A stretch of 64,000 bases of DNA, taken from positions 533,001 to 597,000 of the forward strand of contig SMSO01000008.1 in the NCBI GenBank assembly GCA_004764695.1, in the 5' to 3' direction. The position numbers and the translations under genes are program-made. This stretch comes from Schizochytrium sp. TIO01 (taxonomy: Eukaryota > Sar > Bigyra > Thraustochytrida > Thraustochytriidae). The first letter of the stretch is position 1. Every line of letters starts with the position of its first letter. Positions 1 through 10,063 of the stretch are shown piece after piece. The notes below the pieces were generated by a model, which was given only the letters and a program-made list of their open reading frames with translations, made no database searches and was not told where the DNA came from.

Positions 1-1521
1 GTCTGCTCCATGTAGACGAAACAGCGTATTCATGACCCTGGTGGATCGTCTTTCCCGAGGCATTTCGCTAACCTTCTGAAGCACCATATCCATGTTTGGG
101 CGAAATTTGGGTTGCGGGGCCCAACATTGCTTAATGAGTTTGCACATGCGAGCTTTCCATCCCGTGTTATCGCCAAAGGTTGGCCTTTCTCCACGGTCCA
201 CAGCATCGACGACTTCGTCCACAGTGTAATTGTACCAAGGGGGTTGACGCTCTTTAATTTGCCAACACAGTATTGCGAACGAGTACACATCTGACCGTGG
301 TGACCACCTCGCTGGCAATTCAAGAGTCTCCGGAGCAGCGTATGGAATGTTCCCTTCTGCAAAAGAATCTGGAATGAAGCCAAAGTCCGTCAACTTCACA
401 CCGGGTTCGGCGCCCTCCAAGAGCAACACGTTCCGGGGCTGTAAGTTGCGATGCAATATGTTCAAGCTATGAAGGTGTGCGAGTCCCCGTGCTACTCCTT
501 TCATAATAGTTTCTTCCTGTGATGGTGTGAGTTCGACCTCTTCATCATCGAGAAGGTCATCAAGACTCCAGTCGCACCGCTCCAAGACCAGCTGCAGACG
601 CATGTCCCACATGTAGGCGCCCCATAAATGTACAAGATTACGATGGCTTATATTGGTCCATACACGTAAAACACGAAGAATCTCGACTTGGTCCTGGACA
701 GACGTAAAGGAAGGATCTGATTTTGCCACAACGTCGATTCCTCGCCAGCGTCCGGCAACTGCTGTGCCAAAAGTTCCTTGGTGAATGATTGGCTCGATTA
801 GCTTAACCTTTTTCCTGCGAATCGTGGCTGATTCGGCCTGCATTTCAACAGCAAGTTTTGATGCTAACTCTGCGAGACGGCCTTTTAAAGATTTGCGACC
901 TGCCTTGGAGCTGTGTAATTTGGCATCTAATCCCTTGGCAGACAAGTCCCTCACCATGTGGCTTACTTTGCGTGCGAGGCGTGAGAGAGGGGGGTACTCG
1001 CTAGAAACTGCCTCCAAAGATTGTTTGAGCATAGCTGCGTCCCTCTCCAGGTCTTTACGATTATCACTCTTAAAGACCTCAAAAACGTCATCAGCATCAA
1101 AGGTATGGTGTGCATAAAAGTCATCTTGTCTGTGTGTCATTTCCAGCAAAGCTAGGTGCAGTTCATTTAAGTAATCAATGTAAAACCTTGACAAAATAAA
1201 CTGAGAGACAAAACCAGACTCCACATCGATATCTCTGGGTTCCTGCAATAGTGTCAGTATGTCTAGAAGGCTATGCAACATCTCCTCAAAGTCTACAAGA
1301 GCCTCAACACGTTCACTTCCGGAGAGTCGTTTATTGACAGCAATGACATCTTTCACTATACCCCAGATGGCTTTCCTTTTTTTGCCCAAAACACCTGGAG
1401 TGCTCAAGGCATCACGAAGCTCATTTGCAAGGTCATCTAGTCTCGCGTCGCCAGCTCCTTTGCGATGTCTCTGTGGAACAACCGCGCGACTTTGTGCCTT
1501 TTTGCCAACTAGACTTGACAT
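1..1521 (-). CDS. TKL-type kinase-like protein with helical N-terminus (copy D), 3' part beyond window
   Basis: The minus frame is open from an ATG at 1521 to the window edge (507 codons). A stop lies two codons upstream of the ATG, which fixes the start. Residues 25-240 are helical and match the N-termini of copies A-C: a shared L(R/K)(D/G)AL..P.VL..KR motif near residue 40, then TLLQEPR. The kinase fold covers about 245-490: a GTFGTAVAG glycine loop, VVAK with Lys267, ILHRN with Asn359 in place of the catalytic Asp, PRNV, DFG at 379-381, then APE, SDVYSFA and a C-lobe typical of TKL kinases. Because of HRN, activity is doubtful. It is the most diverged of the four paralogues and keeps the catalytic-loop Asn that A-C have changed to Thr. 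The tail after the kinase is unseen, so SAM modules cannot be confirmed or excluded. Confidence 0.85.
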   Translation of the reverse strand, partial: MSSLVGKKAQSRAVVPQRHRKGAGDARLDDLANELRDALSTPGVLGKKRKAIWGIVKDVIAVNKRLSGSERVEALVDFEEMLHSLLDILTLLQEPRDIDVESGFVSQFILSRFYIDYLNELHLALLEMTHRQDDFYAHHTFDADDVFEVFKSDNRKDLERDAAMLKQSLEAVSSEYPPLSRLARKVSHMVRDLSAKGLDAKLHSSKAGRKSLKGRLAELASKLAVEMQAESATIRRKKVKLIEPIIHQGTFGTAVAGRWRGIDVVAKSDPSFTSVQDQVEILRVLRVWTNISHRNLVHLWGAYMWDMRLQLVLERCDWSLDDLLDDEEVELTPSQEETIMKGVARGLAHLHSLNILHRNLQPRNVLLLEGAEPGVKLTDFGFIPDSFAEGNIPYAAPETLELPARWSPRSDVYSFAILCWQIKERQPPWYNYTVDEVVDAVDRGERPTFGDNTGWKARMCKLIKQCWAPQPKFRPNMDMVLQKVSEMPRERRSTRVMNTLFRLHGAD

Positions 1522-2942
1522 CTTCCGCTATTCTGAACAAAAACCGTCTGTTTAGGAGGCCGTCGATGGTTCTTGCAAGGTCAGTCTCGCACTCCAGATC
1601 TCCGCTACTTTTATACGATACTAATAGCCAGCTACTGGTGCAGCTTACCACCGTCTCAAACCTTGACTAATGTCAGCTGCACAAACTTGGTCGTAGATTT
1701 CGTCGTGCTTGTCACAGCACGAGCTGCTGCTGCTGCTGTTGCTGCAACTCTCTAAAGGCTTACTAATACAAACAGTAGGACTATGTTGAACACACGCCGC
1801 CTTGATCAGCAATCTCGTGCACCACGGTGATTTGCGACGGCCTGAGCCCTGTGCGAGCGCGTAGAGCCTCTTTGAAGATACGTGGGGCTCCCTTTGCTCT
1901 GCAACAGCAGCTGTGCTGGTGGGTTAGATCCCACGCAAGCACCTAGCCACCTGCTGCCTAGACGGATTGCGGTCTGCCTCCTCGTGCGCGTGCACCAACT
2001 TGACAACCTCAAAGTCCAAGCGCGTTTTCCCCTCCTCTATAGCCGACTTGTGTATATTTATTCTCTACTTTGTTTACCTTTTAACTTACTGTACACCCTC
2101 TATACTCTATTTACACTGCCTCGGCCACACTGCAGTATCTCTTGCACACAAACATCTTCCCCTGCTGTCCACTTGTGCTATAGTCTACTTGCAAAGAGCC
2201 CCACAAGTGAGTTATAACAACGCTAAAGTGAGCTTTATATTTTCATAAATACACTATATTCTGCCGCAAGTCGAGAATGGCGACCCTTTCTCTTCGACGT
2301 GCACACTAGTCTCCCGCGACCCGGCGCGTGCACGGGCGACGGCGACGACAAACCTATCAACCAGAGGATCACCAAGACCGTCGATCGATTCATCGGCGTA
2401 TCGACAAAGATTAGGCAAAGATCGCAGGCTCGAGCAAGCAAAGCGACCGGCGCGCATGGGCCTTGTCACCAACGTGGTCTTCTTCGAGTGGGCGGAGTGC
2501 CACGGCTAGGAGCTGTAGGTGCCGACAGCTACGAAGCACATCCTTCCAACTCAAAGTCCCTCCGTGGCCGACTCGGCGGGCGAGGGAAGGGTGTGTACCA
2601 GTGGGAGTTCGAGCTCACGTTCAATTGAAGTTCAACTTGAAGTTCAACTTCAGAGGCGCGAGACTGAGCTTGACAGTTCGGCCCGAGTGGCCATCTTCAT
2701 TGAGGATCTGTCACCCTCAGCCTGGCCACGGTGGGGAGGTATGTGGCATCGCAATGGTGGTGGCCAGAGCTGGCCATTAGTAGAAGGCACCTTGCGTTTG
2801 GATGGTGCCCAGCTTCAGTATCGTCCACGGCCGAGACTATCATTTCTTGATTTTCAGTGAGGCAGTGATTACATGATGATGTAGGTGCTGCTGGTACACA
2901 CCAACTAACACGCCGGGCAGCCGGCCAGGTTTTGTCCAATCT

Positions 2943-3467
2943 TCAACTTGGAGTTGCAACGTCGCGGCATTCGCACAACCACGATGTCCACGGGTCCTTC
3001 CCGAGGAATCCCTGAGAAGGAGGTTTCCAAGTAGCTCGAGTCTCTGCAATGCGATTATTTGCAGATTTGAGGGCGAAACCATAGGACTGGTCTTGCATTG
3101 CAACACTCGTGAGTATGGACTCAACGAAAGACATCATCACCGTTTCTGAGCTACGATTGTAGCAGTCAAGCGGTACTCCGTCTGTTACATTCAGCCGGCC
3201 CATTGCACACTGCCCGAGAGGCTACGATGGTGTCTTTGCAGCTTGGAGCCGGCCATGAAACGGTGGAGCCTCATCGTTCTTTAGCAAGGCAGCGCAACTT
3301 ATGCGCTTGCCCCGATTGCTTACACGTGCAAGGTCAGGGCTATTAGGCTGGCAAATCAAAACACCAGAGCACTGGGTACCTCGTGTAATCATCCAATGAG
3401 CTGCGAACCATGTTGTGCGTAATGTATGTTCTTTCTGGCTGCTGCAGACTTGAGGGCGCTCGCACAC
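2943..3467 (-). pseudogene. Degenerate reading frame of unknown family
   Basis: One minus frame runs across this interval, interrupted by a single in-frame TAG at 3222-3224. Both halves look protein-like in composition, with mixed charged and hydrophobic residues, Cys and Trp (for example ISCAALLKNDEAPPFHGR before the stop and ATWKPPSQGFLGKDPW after it). The 5' half has no ATG at its beginning. I do not recognise the family. It could be a fragment of an old mobile element or a decayed host gene, or simply a chance open frame. Confidence 0.25.
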
Positions 3468-4149
3468 GTGTATGAGTAGCCTTTCGATTTATACACCAAA
3501 CTAGCAGATTGTTGCGAGGGGCATTTATTCAACGCGATCTTAAATCTTCAAAGCAGTTCTCATAGGTTGGATAATGCAACGGGTGCTAAATATAGCCCAT
3601 GCGGCCTTTGCGCGATGGCAAGATCGGGCGCTTTATGGGTAAGATTACTTCTTTTTAATGTTCTCTAAGTTTTAAGACCCTAGAATCAGGGAATGTGGAT
3701 ATGGGCAAATTACCGGTCTTGTACGGACAGAGTCGACTAATTGGCCTGTCCAAGTTCGCCTGGGGGTTGAGAAGCCAAACAGAGACCTTTGGACGGGGTG
3801 CATAAGTTGAGCAGGAAACCGGCACATATGAAATACTACAACAGAGTTCTTATATGCACCTGTGATGCGGCTATCTGCCGATCTATGATGGTTGGAAATC
3901 TACAAGCCTTTCAGACCGAAAATACAGGAGTGATGGGTCCACCGAATAATACTTCTGTCGAATGGATTGCGCGTGCAAGGGCTCAACATTGAAAAGATAA
4001 CAACAGGGAGAGATAAATAAGCTTGTTTTATTCTTGAGGTGATGCAGATAGAAGGTCAATGTATGCAGGTCGAACATCTCTGTCAAAATTTTGTTTGATT
4101 TCCACATTAAAATTATATTACATATTATGCAGGTCTTTGTTAAGTAGTG

Positions 4150-4965
4150 AAGGTTAGGTAAGAAAATGGAATGGCCGAAGAACTACCAAGCTCCGAATAG
4201 TGCAAGTGAACCAAACCTTCAATTCGAATTATCAAAGCGCTTCAACTAGAAGTTTGGCGCCTCAGTACGTACCCTTCGGGTGCTTCCCCGGAGGCAATTG
4301 CAAATACGCAAGTGACGATGTCGAGGGCACCGATGGCTATGGTTTGTTACGGCGGCTGCGAGCAACGCAGCACTGACCGTACCATTATCTCCGAGATGGT
4401 GTTTCCCGCCAAGAGAAAGAGAATTCTACATTCTAGGTTGGCATCCTCCAGCGTGTCTATCCAGACGCCTCCGCCGTCGACAAAGGCATTGGTAGAGGGG
4501 TCGACTTTAAAAGGCTGGGCTTGCGCCACCTGATGACCTGGACCACTGAGATCCACCACCAGCTTAAGCTTTGGCTCTGTGAAAACTATGGTGTTCTCCT
4601 TTTGCATAAATTTGAAACCTCAACAAGTTAACAAGATGGATCAAAATCAAGACCGCTCGAGTGATGTATCGTTCGTTGGTTCCAGCCACACGCCCATTCA
4701 CAAAGCCGAGCTATTCACCACTGATGTAAACTGATTCTTTTTCGAGATTAATGCACTTCAAAACCATGCAATGAGTGTGTTATCATCCATGACAAGCTCA
4801 AAACATCCTTGATTTTCAAATGCCCCCCAAGATGCAAATACATAGCTGATCGTGATCTCCGTGCCGACAGAGGCATCCTTTTGCGCTACCTATCCAAGGG
4901 CATGGTTTAGGAATTATTCTTGAGTCGCAGGTTAGCTTTTGACTTGCGATCGGGCCTTAGCCCCA
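4150..4965. repeat. Dispersed repeat, copy 1 (with about 0.5-kb insertion)
   Basis: The stretches 4150-4195 and about 4705-4965 match 47430-47750 in the same order and orientation. The clearest block is 4745-4780 against 47524-47560, at roughly 28 of 34 bases. A second block, around ATCCTTTTGCGCTACC (4873-4888), corresponds to ATCCTTTCGCGCTACC near 47680. Copy 1 has about 510 bp (4196-4705) absent from copy 2. Neither copy has an intact long frame, so this looks like an old dispersed element. Confidence 0.5.
4347..4607 (-). CDS. Small hypothetical frame inside the repeat insertion
   Basis: An 86-codon frame starts at an ATG (4607) and lies within the segment that distinguishes dispersed-repeat copy 1 from copy 2. 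Its composition is plausible for a small soluble protein (VDLSGPGHQV, FVDGGGVWIDTLEDANLECR), but I recognise no domain. The overlapping plus frame is similar in length, so chance is a real alternative. Confidence 0.2.
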   Translation of the reverse strand: MQKENTIVFTEPKLKLVVDLSGPGHQVAQAQPFKVDPSTNAFVDGGGVWIDTLEDANLECRILFLLAGNTISEIMVRSVLRCSQPP

Positions 4966-5473
4966 CTTTGTCACCATAGAACATGCAAGTCTTGCAAATC
5001 CTATAGGTCAATTACCGAGTGAAGTTTTATGAAGTTTTATTTGTCAAATTATGTCATGTCATCCTCTTTCGTAATTTTAAATTCCAAGAACGGCGCTTGT
5101 TGTTGGCGTTTATAACGAAAACTTGACAGTGGATGTCTGCTTGATATGAGAAGTGCCAAAACTCTCAGAGGCAAAGCCCTGCACATAGTTCTTGCAACCC
5201 AAGTTGAGCAAGGGATATTTTTATGCACAATTCCTGAATTAGCACAACAATACTTTCTTGGCTTTGACAATGTGTGCTAAAGGTACGCATGGCAAGGGCT
5301 AGAAGGCGAGGGCTAGAAGGCGATTCCTGTGCGATTTCGCGTTGCTTAGATCTGGGCGAAGTTGGATTGCTTACTTGCATACTTGCTTATTAGTTGTTTA
5401 AAAAAAAATTGGTCCGCTATTTTTCTGGTATTCAGTTGAGCTGAAACAAAGCTACATAAAGAGCCAAAGGGGC

Positions 5474-8400
5474 CTAGAAGAGCCCAAGGAACTTCTTTTT
5501 CTTCTTGGGCTTCTCGTAGGAGACAGCCAGATCTATTTCTTTGCAGACAACCTCACGGATTTGGCGACCAGCGCCAAATCGCACAAGGTACTTGCTATCT
5601 GGAAGCTTGTTTGCAACCTGTCCAATTTCACCCATGTGCACACGAGCGTTTGTTCCCTTATAACGAACATAACTCCCGATTGCAAACTTAGGTCGCATGT
5701 TAGGTCGAGCATCTTCACCATAGCGCGATGGAGTAACGGCACCCTTAACAGCATTGAGGATCTTCTCACGGTCTCCAAACATAGTAATCCCCATGTTACG
5801 AAGCTGGGGGTGTCCAAGTTTCGAGCACTTACTCACTGTATCAAAGCCAGCATTACACATCGCCTTGTAGTATCTCTGTACGCCAGCATCAGTAAGCAAG
5901 TCCAAAAGTTCTTCGTCCTCAGAGGAACTGCCACCCCGACGTCGTGAACTAGATCGTGACCGAGACCGGCTGCCACTGCGAGAAGACACAGCTTGAAAGG
6001 CCTTGATGATCTGATCGCGCTCAGCATATGTAGGTATATTCATAGTACGAAGGGTTGTGTGATTCAGTTCTTTGCATTGCTTCAAGGTAGGATATCGACG
6101 GGAGATGATCGCATAATAGCGATCTGCGCCAGCACTTTTCAGGGCTTTACGAATGGCAGCTGAATCATCGGCATCAGACGAACTTCCGCTCGAGCTACTG
6201 GAGCCCCGACGCCGAGAGTGAGATTTTGGTTTCTTCTCTGCATTGGCCTTAATGTACTTAATAATCTCAAAGCGTTGGGTCATAGGAATATCAACCGCCT
6301 TTAACTCAACGTGTGAACCTTTCAAAGCTTTCTCTACTGTGAAACCCTGCTTCAGCAGTGGACTTAGCTTTGAATAACATCTTACACTCTTAAGCGCATC
6401 TTTGATGATTTCTTCATCATCACTACTTCCCTCCGAGCTCTCAGAAGAAGACGAACTTCCTCGGGAGCGACCCCGACTGCGACTTTTGCTTCGCGATTTG
6501 CTACTTGACTTCAAGTCTTTCATGGCTTTCATTAACTTATCACGATCTGAGAACAAGGTTATACCGGCCGATCGGAGGTCAGCATGGTTCAGAGCTTGAC
6601 ACTTCTTAACCGTATTAAAGCCTTGTTCGAACAGCTTCTTCCTGTAGATGCTCATACCTACACTCTTCAAAGCATCCTTAATAAGTGCTTCGTCATCACC
6701 CGAGCTCGAGGAAGACGAAGATGATGACGACCTCTTGCTACCTCGAGATCGGCCGCGAGATCGACTCCGACTACGTGACTTGCTCTTGCTCTTGCTCTTG
6801 CTCTTTCGTGAAGATTTATAGGCTTTAAAGGCCTTGATGAGACGTTCCCGTTCGCTGTATGTCAATATGAAAGATAGCAAATCAGCGTGGGTGAGGGACT
6901 GGCAAGTCTCAATCGAGTCAAAGCCCTTCTTGAATAGGTCTTTACGATATTGATCAAGCTTATTCTCCTTTAAGATCTCTTTGATCGTAGCTTCATCCTC
7001 AGAACTTCCTCCACTTCCTGACGAGCTTGATCCAGAGGAACTGCCTTTGCTACTGTCACTCCCACTCGATGAAGACGAGGAGCTATGCTTCTTTTTAGAC
7101 TTACTCTTGCTACGACTCTTGCTTCTCTTTGAGGGTTTTAAGTCGCGGAAGGCTGTAATGATCTTATCACGATCTGAGAAGAGTGACACACCAGCAACAC
7201 GTAGATTGGCATGTGTGAGATCCTTAGTCTTCTTGAAGGAGGTTAGGCCAACTTTCTTAAATTCCCTCGCATACTTCTCGTTATCCAGCTTCTTTAAAAC
7301 TTTCTTAATTTCACCCCACTCATCTGCACTTGAGCCAGAACTACTCCCAGAAGACCCGGAACTAGAACCTGATGAGGAGCTGCTCTCGCTTTTGCTGCGC
7401 TTCCGGCTCCGGGGCTTGCTTACAGATACGTTCTTAAAGGCGCTTATGATCTTGTCGCGATCAGCAAACCTGGTTATCCCAGCATTTTTGCGCAGGTCAG
7501 TATGGTTCACCTCTTTGAGTTTCTTCAGAGACATTAAGTCAGCTTTTTGGAGGTTTCTGCGGAAATCATCGAGTCCTTCTTTCTTGAGAATCTTCTTGAT
7601 CGTTGCTTTGTCATCTTCACGTGAATGGTCCCTGCTACGGCTGTGACTTCTCCTTCTTGACTTTGAAGCTTTCATTTCAGCAAAAGTGTTGATCACTTTC
7701 TCACGCTGAGTATACATTACCATTCCAGCCTCCCGCAGGTCGATATGTTGCATAGCTTTACACTTTTTGATCGTAGTGAAGCCCTTCTTTCGAAGGTACT
7801 TCCGAACCTTATCGTCAACTTCCAGTTTTTGGAGCGTCTTTTTGATCCTTTTCTCATCGTCACCACCACTACCTGAGTCCGAGCTGCTAAAAGAACTGCT
7901 TGAACTACCACCGCGGGAACGGCTGCGACTCCTGTGCTTGGATTCGCTGTGGCTGCGGCTTGTCTTCATTTTCCCTTCGGCTTCCTTAAAGGCGTTGAGA
8001 ACTCTTTCACGATCAGTGAAAGACGACATTCCAACTTGTCTTAGATCAGAGTGACTCATTTCGGCGCACTTCTTAACACTATTGAACCCTTTCTTTATTA
8101 AGTCCTTCCTTATTGAATCATTAATGTTGCATTCCTCCAGAACCTTTTTAATAACTGATTCCTCATCGCTCCTGCTGCTTCTGCTGCGACCGCGACTGAG
8201 GCTTTTACCCTCATCTAAATCACGGAGGCATTGGATCACTTTGTGGCGATCCGAATATAGGGTCATGCCGATTGCACGAAGCTCCCCGTGTGATAGATTC
8301 TTGCATTTTCGGATTGTAGTATAGCCACTATTAAAGAGAGTTTTGGTGTATTTCTCAAGACCCTCCTTTTTCAAGATCTTCTTGATCTCCTCCGAGTCGC

Positions 8401-10063
8401 TGCCCGCATCAATCTCGTTGCTACTGCTGCTACCTGAGGCTGAATCTCTTGAGCCCCCGCCTGCCGAGCTACTATCCGCCTGGCTCTGACCATATTCATG
8501 GGAAGGTTGCTCCGTCGTACCGAGACCAAACATCTGTTGCAACACACGAGTTGATCGTCGGTCTCGAATACGCTCCTCTAGCTCTCGTTGAATCTCCGCC
8601 ATGGAAGGTCTCTCCTCAATTCGCGCCGACCAAGCCTTCGTGACAATCTTCAGCAATCGCGACTTCCATGCTGTGTCATCACCTATGGATGGCCTGACGC
8701 CTTCTTGGACCTCCTCAATTATCGTTCCAGGATATTCGTTTACCCAAGGTTCTTGACGTTCCTTGATTTCATAGCATAACATGGCAAATGCGTACACGTC
8801 AGCATACTGGGTCCAATGCGGGGATTCGCCCATGATCTCTGGAGCCGTGTACGCCAACATGGACGAACTTTCGTGCTTGCACAAGCCAAAGTCAGTAAGC
8901 TTGATGTTCGAACGCAAGTGCTTGGCGCACATGACGGTCTCCGGGCACAAGTTCTGGTGTAGAATGTTGTGACTATGCAGGTGGGCTAAGCCCCGAGCTA
9001 CGCCTTTCATGATGGTTTCTTCTTCAATAAGAGATAGCTCCCGATCTCGATCGCTGAGAAACTCTTTCAGGCTAAAGTCGCAAGGTTCTACAATGAGCTC
9101 GACTTGCGACTCTAGGGCGCGTACGCCGTAGAGACGAACAAGATTGCGATGATTTATATTTTGCCAAGTCTGAGTTGCGCGGTCAAGCTGAGTGATCTCC
9201 TGAAGTTGCATTCTGGCAACCGAGACATGCTTGCTCAGAACACGTTTCTTCTTCCACACAGCGGCCGCAGGAGTACCAAAGATTCCCTGAGGCTCGACAC
9301 GAGCAAGGCCTGCGGGCTCATACGTAAGGTCGACCTCACGAATGGTAGCGTTTTTGATGAGCAGCTGGACAGCCAGCTGCATTGCGAGACCTTTGAAGCT
9401 GGTTCTCAGGAGCTCTCCATCCTCTGAGCTGGATGTCCAACACAAGTGGAAGTCTTCAGCACGTGACTGAAGAGGGGCTGTGAGGCGCTGGAGGTTTTGA
9501 GCCTCGGTATGGAGGAGCTGCAAGTCGAATTGGATAGCTTGGAGAGCAGCAGGAAGTATAGCGAGATCATCCTGCAAGTCTGCGAGGTTATCCTTGTCTA
9601 GTATGTGTGTCGTTGAGCTTGATGCAGGATCCTCGTCTTGGGTTGAAGTTGATTTAGAGTCAACTTCATTTTCATTGATGCTGCATACGCTCTGAAGAGT
9701 AAGGGTGAGGTCCTGTTGTAGACTATCGAGTTGCCCAATGAAGGATCGTGCATTGAAGAATTGCACAATGAAGGCTGGCAGGTATGACTGGCCTGTGGAA
9801 CGCGGTTCCTGAAGAGTGACAATAATGTCGAAAGTCTGGCGAGCGCATTGCTCGATCTGGACAAGGTCTTGTTTTGTAAGTCTCTGAGAAGCAGAAACGT
9901 TTTGCAAGATTTGTGTGACTAGCGTGAGGAGAGTGGCCCTTTTTCGTTCTAGCACACGTGGTGCCTGAAGTGCACCTTTGAGCTGCTTGAGCAAATCTTG
10001 GGTTTGTTTCTTAGTGGTGTCGTTGCCCACATTGCGGCTCCTCCTGAACAAGCTCGTTCGCAT
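5474..10063 (-). CDS. Kinase-like protein with ten SAM-like repeats and RS/Ser-rich linkers (copy A)
   Basis: This is a 1529-residue uninterrupted frame. Residues 1-250 are predicted helical, beginning RTSLFRRSRNVGNDTTKK. The kinase fold spans about 255-510: a QGIFGT loop, VLSK (Lys278), ILHQN with Asn371 replacing the HRD Asp, PETV with Thr instead of the catalytic-loop Asn, and DFG 391-393. Ten SAM-like modules of about 60 residues follow. They share an IKKxLKKxGLxxY helix, a K(K)CKxLxHxDLR core and a (S/T)xRxKIIxAF helix, and are separated by SRSRSR and poly-Ser linkers. After module ten comes a small beta-barrel-like segment (FAIGSYVRYKGT to KEIDLAV), then a polybasic, hydrophobic C-terminus (KPKKKKKFLGLF). 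I infer a scaffold or receptor that oligomerises through SAM; substrate binding is unknown. The 5' half is almost identical to B and C, while the tail is its own. The RS linkers also leave an RNA-processing role open. Confidence 0.9.
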   Translation of the reverse strand: MRTSLFRRSRNVGNDTTKKQTQDLLKQLKGALQAPRVLERKRATLLTLVTQILQNVSASQRLTKQDLVQIEQCARQTFDIIVTLQEPRSTGQSYLPAFIVQFFNARSFIGQLDSLQQDLTLTLQSVCSINENEVDSKSTSTQDEDPASSSTTHILDKDNLADLQDDLAILPAALQAIQFDLQLLHTEAQNLQRLTAPLQSRAEDFHLCWTSSSEDGELLRTSFKGLAMQLAVQLLIKNATIREVDLTYEPAGLARVEPQGIFGTPAAAVWKKKRVLSKHVSVARMQLQEITQLDRATQTWQNINHRNLVRLYGVRALESQVELIVEPCDFSLKEFLSDRDRELSLIEEETIMKGVARGLAHLHSHNILHQNLCPETVMCAKHLRSNIKLTDFGLCKHESSSMLAYTAPEIMGESPHWTQYADVYAFAMLCYEIKERQEPWVNEYPGTIIEEVQEGVRPSIGDDTAWKSRLLKIVTKAWSARIEERPSMAEIQRELEERIRDRRSTRVLQQMFGLGTTEQPSHEYGQSQADSSSAGGGSRDSASGSSSSNEIDAGSDSEEIKKILKKEGLEKYTKTLFNSGYTTIRKCKNLSHGELRAIGMTLYSDRHKVIQCLRDLDEGKSLSRGRSRSSRSDEESVIKKVLEECNINDSIRKDLIKKGFNSVKKCAEMSHSDLRQVGMSSFTDRERVLNAFKEAEGKMKTSRSHSESKHRSRSRSRGGSSSSSFSSSDSGSGGDDEKRIKKTLQKLEVDDKVRKYLRKKGFTTIKKCKAMQHIDLREAGMVMYTQREKVINTFAEMKASKSRRRSHSRSRDHSREDDKATIKKILKKEGLDDFRRNLQKADLMSLKKLKEVNHTDLRKNAGITRFADRDKIISAFKNVSVSKPRSRKRSKSESSSSSGSSSGSSGSSSGSSADEWGEIKKVLKKLDNEKYAREFKKVGLTSFKKTKDLTHANLRVAGVSLFSDRDKIITAFRDLKPSKRSKSRSKSKSKKKHSSSSSSSGSDSSKGSSSGSSSSGSGGSSEDEATIKEILKENKLDQYRKDLFKKGFDSIETCQSLTHADLLSFILTYSERERLIKAFKAYKSSRKSKSKSKSKSRSRSRSRGRSRGSKRSSSSSSSSSSGDDEALIKDALKSVGMSIYRKKLFEQGFNTVKKCQALNHADLRSAGITLFSDRDKLMKAMKDLKSSSKSRSKSRSRGRSRGSSSSSESSEGSSDDEEIIKDALKSVRCYSKLSPLLKQGFTVEKALKGSHVELKAVDIPMTQRFEIIKYIKANAEKKPKSHSRRRGSSSSSGSSSDADDSAAIRKALKSAGADRYYAIISRRYPTLKQCKELNHTTLRTMNIPTYAERDQIIKAFQAVSSRSGSRSRSRSSSRRRGGSSSEDEELLDLLTDAGVQRYYKAMCNAGFDTVSKCSKLGHPQLRNMGITMFGDREKILNAVKGAVTPSRYGEDARPNMRPKFAIGSYVRYKGTNARVHMGEIGQVANKLPDSKYLVRFGAGRQIREVVCKEIDLAVSYEKPKKKKKFLGLF

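Larger units (their letters stand above)
1522..5473. other. Spacer between kinase copies D and A
   Basis: It holds the 5' flank of copy D, a short self-complementary GAAGTTCAACTT-type repeat near 2620-2655, a broken reading frame at 2943-3467 and the first member of a dispersed repeat pair (4150-4965). Several 60-110 codon frames occur at 2.2-2.9 kb, but none has recognisable domains and they overlap each other in different frames. I see no convincing RNA gene. Confidence 0.5.

Noticed and set aside
6981-7646. 221-residue plus-strand frame opposite copy A
   Set aside because: It is a shadow produced by Ser/Arg and Lys-rich codons on the opposite strand.
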